Shown piece after piece: positions 34,996 through 46,600 of a DNA stretch of 64,000 nucleotides. This stretch comes from Congeria kusceri (taxonomy: Eukaryota; Mollusca; Bivalvia; Myida; Dreissenidae). Positions within the stretch are counted from its first letter, which is position 1, and every line of letters begins with the position of its first letter. The notes under the pieces are model-generated. The model searched no databases. It saw only the letters and a list, made by a program, of their open reading frames with translations, and had not been told where the DNA came from. The DNA lies in NCBI GenBank assembly GCA_027627225.1, contig CM051040.1, positions 29,803,634-29,867,633 on the forward strand. The letters run 5' to 3'. Made by a program: the position numbers and the translations under genes.

Positions 34996-37728
34996 GTGGC
35001 TTTAACTAGAAAATGCGTATACTATTTAGTTGAACAAAACCTTATAGCAAGCTTTTGCCTTATGTTTTATACAGTATCAGTTATGTCGGTGTTTAATTTT
35101 TGCATACTCAAATAGTAGGCAGTCTTACCAAACTGTAGATTTATATAAAATATTGTGTTCGTTCAAATGTTATGACATTCTGTAGTCGATCGGTACATTG
35201 ACGTATTTTAAGAAAATTGAATGAAAAGATAAGGGCATGCATAGTAAAGTATTTATCAAAATACCACTATGTTGTCGCCGTAAAACAGTCGTTTAAAAGA
35301 ACGGGTCATTTATATAAAAATAATTTCATATTGCCATGAAGATGGATCAATTCAATTGATTTTACGGCGAAACATTATTAGACTTCAATGTTATAACATC
35401 TTAAATGGACATTGTATATGAAATGTTAGTTTTAAGCGCGGTAAGAATAACATAGAATAACATATATTGGAGTATTTTTAATAGAAAATATTGGAATACC
35501 AAATTTCATTTTTATTGTTGCCACAGTGAAAACAATTTATTCATAACATTAATTTGTATAATATATTATGTAACCATTTCATCTTACAGCCTTGTGCATT
35601 TGTCAAAATATACGGTTTTTATATTAGAATAGGATAAAAAGTAGTTTATTTGTATTGCTATAAACCGCGGTACAGGTTTTAACTGTGTCACACATGCAAT
35701 GTTATTGTTATTTGTCCATGACTTTTCGCGTCACAGACGTTCATGAGATGTTTGTTTTGAAAAGTTTGTTGACGTTGATGTGACGTAAACGTTGCGTGCG
35801 GTCTTCAACAACAACATATAATGTCGTTAGAAGCAAGCTACTTCCGTCAATTTGATGACTGTATTAAATAATAAAGTGGCACAATACATTGTCTGCATGT
35901 AAACAATAAAGTGTTTCAATGTGTGTGCGCGTTAAGAAATCATTTTATATGTTTATCTTTTAGATAAATACATTCACAAAACATATAAGACGTGTAGCAA
36001 GATATACTTGACTATATTTAATATATATTATACTGGTTAGTCAGTCGGAGAGTAGTATTTCCGAAAGTATTTTAATATTCTTGTTTTGTAATCGCCTTTG
36101 GAATTTTATCATCATATACATATCAACGCTTGTATTTTCAAGTATGTATCGTTGTTCTCCGAAAATAGTGAGTTTATATTTTTGGTAAAAACACTCCTGT
36201 TTTTGTTGATAGTCTGAAACGCATGCAAATGTCTTCTTGGAAAGCAAAACATCGTGCATATGCATCGTGCATATAAAATCCCAATTCTGGGCCCATACAG
36301 TGTTTGTGATAGGTTTGGCTGTTTGCTTATTTTTGCAGACGAAGTCTTGGAGAACATTATTTACCCCGCTACGATGTCGAAGAAAGTGCGTAGTAGCTAC
36401 ATGTATACAACGTCAGGTGAACTCTTTAAAAATTCATGGTTAGGTATTTGTTACAATGCCATACTAAGTTTTATATTTAAGTCATATATGATGACCTGCT
36501 ATGAGGATGATCATTTGATCATTAATATGCAACCTATAGTTTTAATCGATATACCTTTCCGATGAACAATAATGCTATATTTCGATTTTCTACGAATAAT
36601 CAAAGACTTGTGTTTCGGAATTAATGAACTTAATACAATTGAACCATATATATTCTTCAAACGTAATCCACAATTCAAGCGTGTCCATAATGATACGATG
36701 TTAATTACAAACTTCTTGTCCTTTTTTATAACTACGTTAATACGATTACAAATCCAATATCCACTTGGTTGCAAACACTATTTGTTGTGGGTACAACTGA
36801 TTTTCTCCAACACGAAAAACATGGATTTATAAATTCAAATTTTCGAATCATTAGTGGAAACTTGAAATTTGGTTTAGTATTACCGCTCTGATCGCTAATA
36901 AAGAATAGATGACGCACACGTGTACTTGAAATATGTTAACCTTAAAACAGTTTTAATTAAAAAATAGTTACCTTGACATTTTCCTATGATGTTTAAGTCA
37001 TTTAATCTTTAAAGTATGTTTATTTCGTTTATGCATACATTAGTATGGATAAAAAATACAACATGCAAATAATGACACAATGTTCAATACAATAATGCAC
37101 TAATGAGTAAACAAAAACGTATTATATTAGTATACATTAACGCATACATACATATCAGAACATTATCGTGCAAGAGCAGGAGCAGGAGATTATATATATA
37201 TAGGCAAATATTCTCAGTCGATAGGGCAAACATTAGTTACATTATTTACACACTATTATTTACATAACATCATTACAATCACACTTCAGTGTGTTTTAAT
37301 AAATGTATATAATGTCAATGCTTCAGTTTATAAAGGTATTCTTCATAATACAACAATGTTTTGTTTATAAACCAACACAATTAAGATATGAACGATCGCA
37401 CTACATATGTACTCGTAGATAACATGTTATATAAGATTTAATACAACAGATGATCAGCTTTCGCAAACAATTTGAACAAAATTGATCGGCATACACATGC
37501 TTTCGCACGTGATATCTCAATAAATTCGAGAGCATTAAATCTCTTATGAACCATTTATGTTCATGATTACCATATTGAGATACTATAAAATATCATAATA
37601 TGAAATTTTACATTTTGAGTTAATTAACATAGAATTTGCAAGTATCATTGCCTCCGATCTGCAATCTTAATACTGTATTTTTATTGTCGGCTTTTTGTCT
37701 GTCTTTGAACAAGGTCATGTTTGTTATC

Positions 37729-40108
37729 AGTCGATAAAGACAGCAAATTCGCACGCATCTAAACCAACTAACAAAAAATGGTTTAACAAAGAATGTTACG
37801 ATGAAAAAAAGAACTTTATACGCATGCGAAATATTTACAGCAGAGATAAAACGGTCGAAAATATACAAAACTTAATTTCTGCTAGGTCAAAATATAATAA
37901 AACAAAAAGAAAGGCTAGAACCAAATTTAAGACAAAAGAAGGAACGACAATTAATTATCTCGCTTCTACAAATCCCCGTTCATTTTGGAAATCAATTAAA
38001 AAGTGTACTTCAAAAAAGGTGGATTCTGTCGACTCATTAACAATTGACGACCTTTACGCGCACTTTAAAGGCATATTTGGGACGCAATCGCATAGTGTGA
38101 ACGACAATGTTAATACCCAAACAGACGCTTACGATAATTTATTACATGCAGAAATATCTGAGTCAGAAATACGATTTGCGGTAAATTCACAAAACAATAA
38201 TATGAGTCTAGGTATAGATGAATGACCAGCAGGAGTGTTTAAAGCTAGCATCGATAGTATTATGACGTTTCTAAAAACTTCATATAATCGTATATTCTTT
38301 ACTCAGGAGTATCCAGAGTCCTGGGTAAAAGGACTCATTAGCCCTGTTTTCAAGAAAGGTGATATTAATGATCTTAAATATTATAGAGGCATTCCATTAA
38401 TTAACAGAATTGGAAAAATATATTCTCAAATATTATTGAATAGATTAAGAAACTGGACAATAGAACACGACAAACTGTTACCCAATCAGTTCGGGTTCCA
38501 AAAAGGAAAATCAATATCTGATCGTATATTTATATTAAATTCGATTATTACAAACGTTCTCCGCGAAAAAGAAAAAAAATATATGGTATATTTGTTGACT
38601 ACCAACAATTTTTTGATCGTATAGATCATAACATGTTATGGCAAAAGCTACTGACAGAAAACGTTAGTACTCACTTAGTTAATGCATTAAAAGCTATGTA
38701 CAATTGTGTAAAATCATGTGTACGTTATAACAATTCATTATCTGCATTTTTTGACTGCTCAATTGGTGTTCAATAAGGTGACCCCAGTTCACCACTGCTA
38801 GCCATGTTTTTCATAAAATGTAATGACATTATAAATAATATTGCTCACGAAAACCTTCCAGGAATTGTATGTATAGAAAATCTGAAATTATTCATCTTAT
38901 TATATGCAGATGATATGGTATTGTTTGCCAAATCCACAGAAACACTTAGGCTTATGTTAAAAGATGTAGGATACTATTGTAATGCATGGGGACTGAAAAT
39001 TAATGTCGCAAAAACTAAAGCCATGGTGTTTGAGAGAGGACGGACAACTACTTTTGGGTTATATATTTACTATACTTTAGTTGATACTGTAACTTCGTTT
39101 ACATACCTGGGCATCAACTTGTTTAAAAATTGTAAATTTTACCGATCACAAAAGTCGATCGCACAACATGCATCCTTTTTCACTAAGTAAATTATTTCAG
39201 ATATGTGATGCAGCAGATTTACCAATCCAGCAGAGAATAAAGATACGTTATACCCTTGGTGCCCCTATTCTTAATGTTTGCTCTGAAATATGGGGCTACC
39301 ACCAAGCGAACGATATTGAACTGATCCATACGAAAGTTTTGAGATCATTGCTTGGAGTAAAATATCCACAAATTTAGCTGCCCTTTACGGATAACTCGGT
39401 AGGGTCCCTTTACATGTATGTCGAAAAATTCATATGTTAAAATATTGGCAAAAAATTATCAAACCGGCAGATACACAAACATGTCTGTTAATGAACGAAT
39501 CTGTCACTCTTGTAACATGAACCGAACAGAAACAGAATACCATTTTTACTTGTTTGCCCAATGTACAAGGAGCTTAGAATGAAATACTTTTGTCAATGGC
39601 CCACGCTTAACAAATTTGAGTCGCTTCTAAAATCAACCTCAAGTTCTACGTTATATAATATCGCTAAATGTATATACTTTGCCGAGAAACTAAGAATAAA
39701 TACTTGAATTTACATTTATTTTATTGTACATTTTAACTAGTAAAATCTCCACCATGCTGTTTGAATTTATCTGTGTAATGAGTTGACTTGTTCCCAAATG
39801 TTCTACGTAATATAATACCGCTAAATGTAGATATTTTTCCGATAAACTAACAATAGATACATGCATTTACATTTATTTTATTGTACATTTTACACTTGTA
39901 AAATTTTGCACCACGCTGTTTGAATTAATCGATGTAATGATATGACTTGTTCATAATTGTTATAAAACTTCATTGATTTTTTGTGATGCTCAACACTTTC
40001 CGGTTATGTGCTCTGGTAACTGTGTATTTCTCCATGTCAATATTATTTATTGTGCTTTAACATTGTATAATGTTTATGCAATAACTTTTGGACTTGGACT
40101 TGGACTTG
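37729..40108 (+). mobile_element. 5'-truncated LINE (LINE2) with reverse transcriptase remnant
   Basis: Coding remnant from just after the endonuclease region (KPTNKKWFNKECYDEKKNF) through the RT domain: FKKGDINDLKYYRGIPL, NQFGFQKGKSISDR, the FVDYQ block with the first catalytic Asp, a GVQ-stop-GDP block and the catalytic YADD at 38903-38914. It continues into the C-terminal Cys region (FLLVCPMYKELRMKYF) and ends at TGA 39705-39707. Breaks are TGA 38223-38225, a one-base shift near 38590, TAA 38774-38776, a shift near 39170-39190 and several stops after 39375. The tail is GGACTTGGACTTGGACTTGG. GTTATC at 37723-37728 and 40109-40114 is the target-site duplication, and copy A has the site unoccupied near 27865. 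Dead element. Confidence 0.93.
39644..39958 (+). repeat. 157-bp tandem duplication inside the LINE2 3' region
   Basis: TTCTACGTTATATAATATCG at 39644 recurs as TTCTACGTAATATAATACCG at 39801, and the two copies stay aligned through ATTTATTTTATTGTACATTT and GCTGTTTGAATT. The first copy contains the last codons and stop of ORF2; the second is entirely after the stop. Confidence 0.85.
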
Positions 40109-40945
40109 GTTATCCATGTGCCTCAATATTCAGGGCTATCGAAATTTGAATTACTTTTAAGATCTTGTTGATATGAAATGCTTAGACAACGAAGATGCAG
40201 GTGAACATATGTATATATATAGACAGTAAATGTTTTATTCTAGCTACTACGACATCATAACACAGACTCTGTTGCTAATAATGTATGAATGCATGTAAAT
40301 GATGGAATAAAGTCGAATTAATGAACGTTTTGTTATATGTATTGATAAACAATTGAAATCTATGAAAGCATATTAATACCATGCTTGTATTAAATATGAC
40401 AAATGAAATTACGTTGATTTTAACAAATCGTTCAGCCAATCCAGACAAATTCAATACCAGAGAATTCCGGCGATCAATATTAAATCTACCTGATTGTTGA
40501 ATGTTGTTGTGTCAGTTATGAAGAAAACAATTAAACAGACATGTTTCATGTTCATACCTTCCATTCTAGAGGATTATTACTGGAATAAGTACATATAATA
40601 ATTAAAATATTTAATATCTGCTTAGCAGATTGACATAAACTTCCTTTGTCTTATCTGGCATTTTTATCTGCAAATGTAAAGGAATCAATTATTGCCGTCA
40701 TCCTAAACACATATTATTTATACAAACTAATGGGTTAGTATTGTAAATATATGTACATATCATTCTATTTAATAACTGACAAAATATAGTCGATGACATG
40801 TAATTATATCTTTCAAAACACGAACAAAGCAGAAAATAACAAAGCATGCAAGAACAAAATATGTTTGAAAACAAACACATGAATAGAAAATAACAAAATG
40901 TTAAGTTCAGGCCGCACAAAAGGTAATAAGTATACTGTTGTACAT

Positions 40946-41485
40946 CCTAACTTTATCTAAATATAGGATCTGACACGATTTGTCATTTCATGCCATAGTT
41001 TATTAAACGAGTTCAGGAAATGTGTTAGTAAGTATCCAGAACATGTCCATAGATAGTTATACTGATTCCTACAATTGCATTACTTACCCCATACAACAGG
41101 AAGAGATTTGTTTTCGTTAATGGAAAAAATTAACAACCGTTATTTTTATCAATAACCGTTGTTTAGTAAACATGCACAATTCAAATCATGCAGCGCACAT
41201 TGTTGACTCCAACACGTGTTAACAGTTTGTTGACGTGCTCGTCCAATATGAACTGCATCGGGAACAGAATGATAAAAGATATTATTAGCACGTAGTTGTA
41301 CCATATCAATAACGTTTATATCGAAGTCTAGTATACAATATCGTAACATTGACGACTTAACGAACAGTCTATCTTATGGTTTAGACAGTGAATAAACCGT
41401 GGCATTTTGTTTCACTCGGTCGTTATTATACGACTATTTCTATTTTCCTGTTCAGTTTCTTCATGTGGCATATACAGTTTATATC
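40946..41485. other. AT-rich sequence, nothing recognised
   Basis: The frame at 41149-41349 (minus) is not supported by any motif. Confidence 0.4.
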
Positions 41486-42173
41486 TTAAGCCTCAGTCAC
41501 ACATTTCCGATTATTGCTCCCGATAGCGTCCCGACAGCGCTACGATACAAATAATAAAAAAATGTCGGGAATCTCGGGACGCTGACGGGACGCTGTCTGG
41601 GGGTTTCGGAACGCTGTCGGTCGCTGTCCTAAGAATCGGGAATTATCGGGACATGTTCGGAGTGATCGGCCAAGCACTCCCGACAGTTAAGGTTTTCCAT
41701 TAACATTCGGGAGACTCAGCCGAATTTGTATAGTCGGGACTCTGTCGGGATAGATTCGGCTGTATCGGTTCAAGTCGGGACGGTGTCGGGACTTTATTGG
41801 GACAATGTCCTGTGGAACGGGATTGATAATGCATTATAAATTAGATAGAAATATCACGTCTGAACTATTGCGACAGCGTCCCGATAGCGCAACGATACAC
41901 ATAATCAAACAGTCGGGGATGTAGGAACGCTGTCAGGACGCTGTCGGGACACTGTCGGGAAACTGTCGGTTCGCATTCGGGAGAATCAGAACGCTGTCGG
42001 AACTATTTCGAAACGCTGTCTGGACCCTGTCGGGACATATTCGATCTTGTGATCAAAAATTTCGAGCCCCGCATCTCAGAATATTGATTGTCCCGACTTT
42101 TGACATATTTGATTCGGGACGCTGTCGGCTGAAGAACGGCAGTAAAAATCAGGAATGTGTGACTGAGACTTTA
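41486..42173. mobile_element. Terminal-inverted-repeat element built of GGGACGCTGTCGG words
   Basis: Ends TTAAGCCTCAGTCACACATT and (complement of the right end) TAAAGTCTCAGTCACACATT are inverted copies. The interior, GC-richer than its flanks, is filled with variants of GGGACGCTGTCGG and its complement CCGACAGCG, some in long runs (about 41570-41640, 41930-42030). No transposase frame is present. Flanking TTAA/TTTA could be a decayed target duplication. Probably a non-autonomous DNA transposon. Confidence 0.75.
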
Positions 42174-42342
42174 GAGCTCTTCAATAAGAAATAAGAAGCG
42201 TGTGTTAGAATATTTGCATAAATATGTGACTTACTATAGTTTTTAATATTAGACTTGCATCTTAAAGCTCTTAAATACGAAAGAAGAAGCTTATATTGTA
42301 CATTCGCATACATACGTGGCTTACGAGCTGTGAATAAGTTCG
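42174..42342. other. Short spacer with two similar blocks
   Basis: Two related blocks lie around 42180-42235 and 42265-42320, sharing AAGAAG, ATTCGCATA/ATTTGCATA and GTG(A/G)CTTAC words, so a small local duplication is likely. Confidence 0.4.
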
Positions 42343-42353
42343 CCCCCCCCCCC
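42343..42353. repeat. C11 homopolymer
   Basis: Eleven consecutive C between CG and TACG. Confidence 0.9.
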
Positions 42354-44802
42354 TACGTTTTTAATGTAAGAATGCATTTCGTCATGTATAACTAATATAG
42401 GTCTGAAATATTACTGAGTAGTCTTATTTTTATGTTTCTCTTTATTATAATAGCTAACGCATTCTTGCAGACAAGTGTTGTTTTTTTTAAATATTTTAAA
42501 GGACCAGATCAAATAAACAATATTTTAAATTTAAATGTATTTATAAAATCTTATATACTTGAAATGCGAAATATCCATATGCTACGAGTATGCATTGAAT
42601 GGACATATTTATTACGCGTTTTTGTTTTTTCTCTAGCGCACGCTATGAAATTTTAGGCCTAATATTAGGCCAGCTATTCAAATAAAATGAATAACGGTTT
42701 GCTTCACAAAAGGATTATATTAGATTATGAGTTTTTGCAGATAGCACGATACGAAGCTTCTGTTGCAATCCAGGAATAGGTATGTATAATTGACTTAGTT
42801 TCTTTATTTCACATAATATACTGGAATATGCCCTAGTGGCATGAGCAATTCCCAAGTTAAAACGTATGTTATAAACTTATTTTTTGAGATTGTTTATCGA
42901 ACAGATAAAGTTTATGATCGTATATTGGCTAGTCGCAAATATGTACATTACTTAATTTTTCGCTATTTATCAGTAGTAACATAAATATTGTCCAATACCT
43001 ATCGAAGGGACTTTATTTATGTATGTATTTTAAAACATTGATGCCATTCAGTTCTGTTTTGGTATGGATATCAGCTATAAATAAGCTCGTGTATAAATGT
43101 TATAGAATGCACTATATTCTATACAACAACGCAGTAATGTACCAAATGAAGTCATTTGAAGGTAATCACTTCATGTTTGCATACACTATGCCAAAATGCA
43201 CGAACATATAAAGGTTTCATATAATCATCCTGTCTGTAAATACATGTACACACTGTTTTCCTCGAAACGTCGCATGTTAAAGTGTTTTAGTATCCTCGTT
43301 CATATTGCATGCATTAGTTACTAATGGTTTATTGTGTACGGCCACCAGCCCAAAACATATGCAACAGACCTAATATATCTTTATCATATGAACCGTCGTA
43401 TTATCGTCTAGTAAGATCGCAAATATATGTGCGATTCATAACTGGTCTGTTTCTCGTATGGTCGGAGATACACGACAGCAGGTAGCAATGCGTATAATCT
43501 AACGAACAAGAACAGATAAGCGTCCTTGGCAGTCGTTATTTGATACAACGACACATTTAAATATGAGTTGACATTGGCTTGTTTGAAGATTGTTTAAAGC
43601 CACATTAAAATGATACAATAAGTATATAATGGAGACACATGTAGCAACAGAGTTAAGAGTGAGCCGACTATTGGTATCGTCGTTGGCAAAATCAACTCAA
43701 TAAATAGATATAATGTGCGTGTAACTATGTTTATGGTAAATGTTATATAAAACATATTAAACATTAAATATGCTATGGAATTGTCCCTAAAAGGTTTACC
43801 TTTTGTTCCCAAAAATGAGGTTTAACGCCTACAATAAAAATACAATGCGAGACAAGGAAGTGTCATATAATAAATGATAAATTTTAATAACGATAAATAA
43901 TAAGGTGATACTTCAACTGCATCAGCAGGAGAGAAATATTGTTAACAGTACAAGGTCATTTACTTAATGCAAGCGATCACGTGCCAAACCATCACAGCAC
44001 AATGCAAAAGAAAAACCGCAACAAACATTAATACAAATAGGATTAAAACTGTGGTAACCGCATTGGAACGGTCATTGCTTTGGGGCTTTAAACCCGTTAA
44101 TGGGCAGCCGAACCTAACACTTGGCCCAGAATTATTTACAATACATGTTAATGGAATAAAGATTAACATCATAAAAAAATGTAATAAAACAGAATAATTT
44201 AATTTACTTACATCAATCATTTGATGTTACCAGAGCAACAAAATAACAACTTTCAAGCCATCTAAAAAAATCCATATCGTGTTCACAGTCACAACAATCG
44301 AGCTGGTTTCATTGCATTCCAACAAATTAACAGCTGTGCGTCATTACAATTTCAGTTATGAAGCACACGTAGTCATCGTTTAAACAATTCCAGAAATTGC
44401 ACAGAAATTATCAACGTTAACTATGTCTCAATTTATCACCTGAAGATTGTCTTTAAAAGTGCAAATTTATCGGTCCAGCATCCTTCTCTTTATTGACTAC
44501 ATTTGTATTTTTTCCAAATATCGCACAATGTGATTGTTAACAGTTTTGCAGTCCTTAATATAACGAAACAGCTCGCCTCTTGCGGGGTTCTTTATTTCGC
44601 GTAAAACAAATTAACATATAATAAATAATGCATTTACCGGTAGTATAATATGTTTTATTGATTTTTATCTTTTAAACAGTCATGTATCGCTTACGTATTA
44701 ACCGTCGTACTTTAGCTCGACTGTGTCGAAAACCTGACGTAGAGTCCGATTCCTAAGTAGAAACAGTAGATGGTGTATTTAGAAAAATATTATTCGAACG
44801 CT

Positions 44803-44875
44803 CTCCGAGTTGGAATCGAAGTCTCGCAAGGCGGGCGCCATATCCATTAAACGACTGTGACTCTGATAGTAGAAG
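44803..44875 (-). pseudogene. tRNA-Arg-like fragment
   Basis: On the minus strand TTTAATGGATATGGCGCCCG resembles the D arm and A box of metazoan tRNA-Arg genes (CTAATGGATAAGGCG type), and CTTCGATTCC resembles a B box. The stretch between them is too short for a full anticodon and variable arm, so it is a decayed tRNA gene or SINE head. Confidence 0.45.
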
Positions 44876-45164
44876 GCAGAACGCTTCGTTTAATTTCATA
44901 TGTTTATACAAATTTAATGGTAGCTACTTCTGAATATAACCAGTGTACATTTGAGAAAATAAATACATGACATTACATTTGGCACCTTCCTTTGTACAGT
45001 GAGAAGCTGATATCCTCTGACCCAACACATACATATTGACGAGAATTAAATACGGAGCACAAACCAATAAACGCATACATTCCTTGTTCAAACATTCATA
45101 ACATTCTTACGCGGATCGCGATTTACAACGATAAGTTATCTACATTTAAAGGATGTTAAATACT

Positions 45165-46550
45165 AAATATAAAAAGAGGAATTTCTATTCCAAAACTGTA
45201 GACCCTTTGTGGATGCTTGTGAATATTTGTAAATATAATTACTGATAACGTTTGATGGTGGTTTTATGGGTTCAGACAAGTTAAATGCTCTTAAACGTTT
45301 TTTTTCCACATAATCGCTCCAAAATCGCTCCAAAATCTCACCACTACCGATGTAAACATGTACTAAATATGACCCATATCGAATAAACTTCAATCGTTTC
45401 TTTCAAGCTATTTGTGTGTTTTTGCACTGTAGCAGTTTCGATATGTTCATAAACATTTCCTCTAATGTCTTCACAAGTCCTATATTGTTTACTAGAATCC
45501 TGAAATCCGCATACAACACTTTTCTAGAAGGATACGATCGCTTAAGTATAACTTTTGATACCTCTCCACTATTCACAGATAGGCAAATTGACAATTTTCA
45601 AAACCGTTGACACAGATTCCAAAACGAAAAGTTTATAGTAAATAAAGAGGCTGAATAACACTCCTGACATTGAACTATAATGGAAAATGTTTTGTCTTTT
45701 ATGGAAAATCATCGATAGGTACAATTTTAAAGCGATTTAACGCTTTTTGTCGGTATTTTGGAAAACACGACTGTTAATTACAAAGCCCACAAATTAAAAC
45801 ACAAAGAATATAAGTCCGACACTCTACTTTGATATTTTCTTGATATAATATTTTATTTTGGTCAGTTAAGGTTCTTTAGATTGTGCAGTTAAGACATTCA
45901 ATGATTTGTTTTAATATACGAAAATCTGAATAAGTTTTAATAAAGATTGGATTGTATTGCACAGGTGCAATTTTACATCTACAAAGGGGAGATACGGTTG
46001 GATTACATCAGACAAGTTGATTGCTTTTAAAAATTAATCCACGAAATCGCTCCTTAATCACTATACTTCCGATGTTATCATGTAAATAAAATACGGACCT
46101 AAATTAATTAAAGTTCAATCGTTGTTTTCAAACGTGTCTTTGCGGCCTGTAACATTAGACGCAATTACATAAAGATTTCTTCTAGTTTATTAACCAGTCA
46201 TATAGTGGTTATTAGAACTATCAAATCATAAATCAGTATAAAAATCTATTCCTAGAAGAATGCTATCTTTTAGTTTTACCTTTGATACCTCTCTGCTAAT
46301 AGCAATTAAACACAGGTGTTTCTAAAATAAGATATATTCAAAATGTTATGTTGCAACTAGACTATTTGCTACACGTGTGCTATTTAAACATTTTTCTTGA
46401 TATTAACCGTTGTAAAAGGTTTATTTTCTTACAAAAAAGCAATTTTGCACCTCTTCACGGTTGCTTTGGTATTTGATTTGCAATTAATTATTTCTTCTCT
46501 GTAGTCAAATACGCATACTCTGAATAACTCGATAAATGTTTCAGACGGAA
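45165..46550 (+). repeat. Tandem duplication within copy C, period ~780 bp
   Basis: 45165-45600 and 45940-46320 share, in order, CAGACAAGTTAAATGCT/CAGACAAGTTGATTGCT, CGCTCC, CCGATGT, TTCAATCGTTTCTTTCAA/TTCAATCGTTGTTTTCAA, TCTAGAAGGAT/CCTAGAAGAAT and TTGATACCTCTC. A third relative is at 59085-59960. The small frames here (45163-45393, 45403-45594, 45416-45610) are not conserved between copies. Confidence 0.7.
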
Positions 46551-46600
46551 TGTTAATATTATTTAAAAAACGAGAGCGTATAAGTAAATTTATGCTAGCA

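Larger units (their letters stand above)
32320..40945 (+). repeat. Segmental duplication copy B
   Basis: Aligns with A as listed there. With C, 32870-32925 matches 42555-42618 (TTGAATGGACATATTTGTTA against TTGAATGGACATATTTATTA), and 33822-34180 matches 42793-43155 (CTGGAATATGCCC, GTTAAAACGTATG, TTTTGGTATGGATA-type words). With D, 35755-35915 matches 62865-62990. It carries private insertions: the 48-bp minisatellite, an inverted copy of the ~300-bp repeat, and LINE2. Confidence 0.75.
42540..46600 (+). repeat. Segmental duplication copy C
   Basis: Left part aligns with B (32870-34180), the next part with A (43265-43510 to 22915-23140), and the right part with D (44075-44150 to 58265-58320; 45165-46550 to 59085-59960). 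These pairings give a common order of blocks for all copies. Confidence 0.7.

Noticed and set aside
36041..36917. Cluster of six overlapping frames of 60-100 codons
   Set aside because: No motif, no agreement with the paralogous copy A in frame, and lengths not unusual for this composition.
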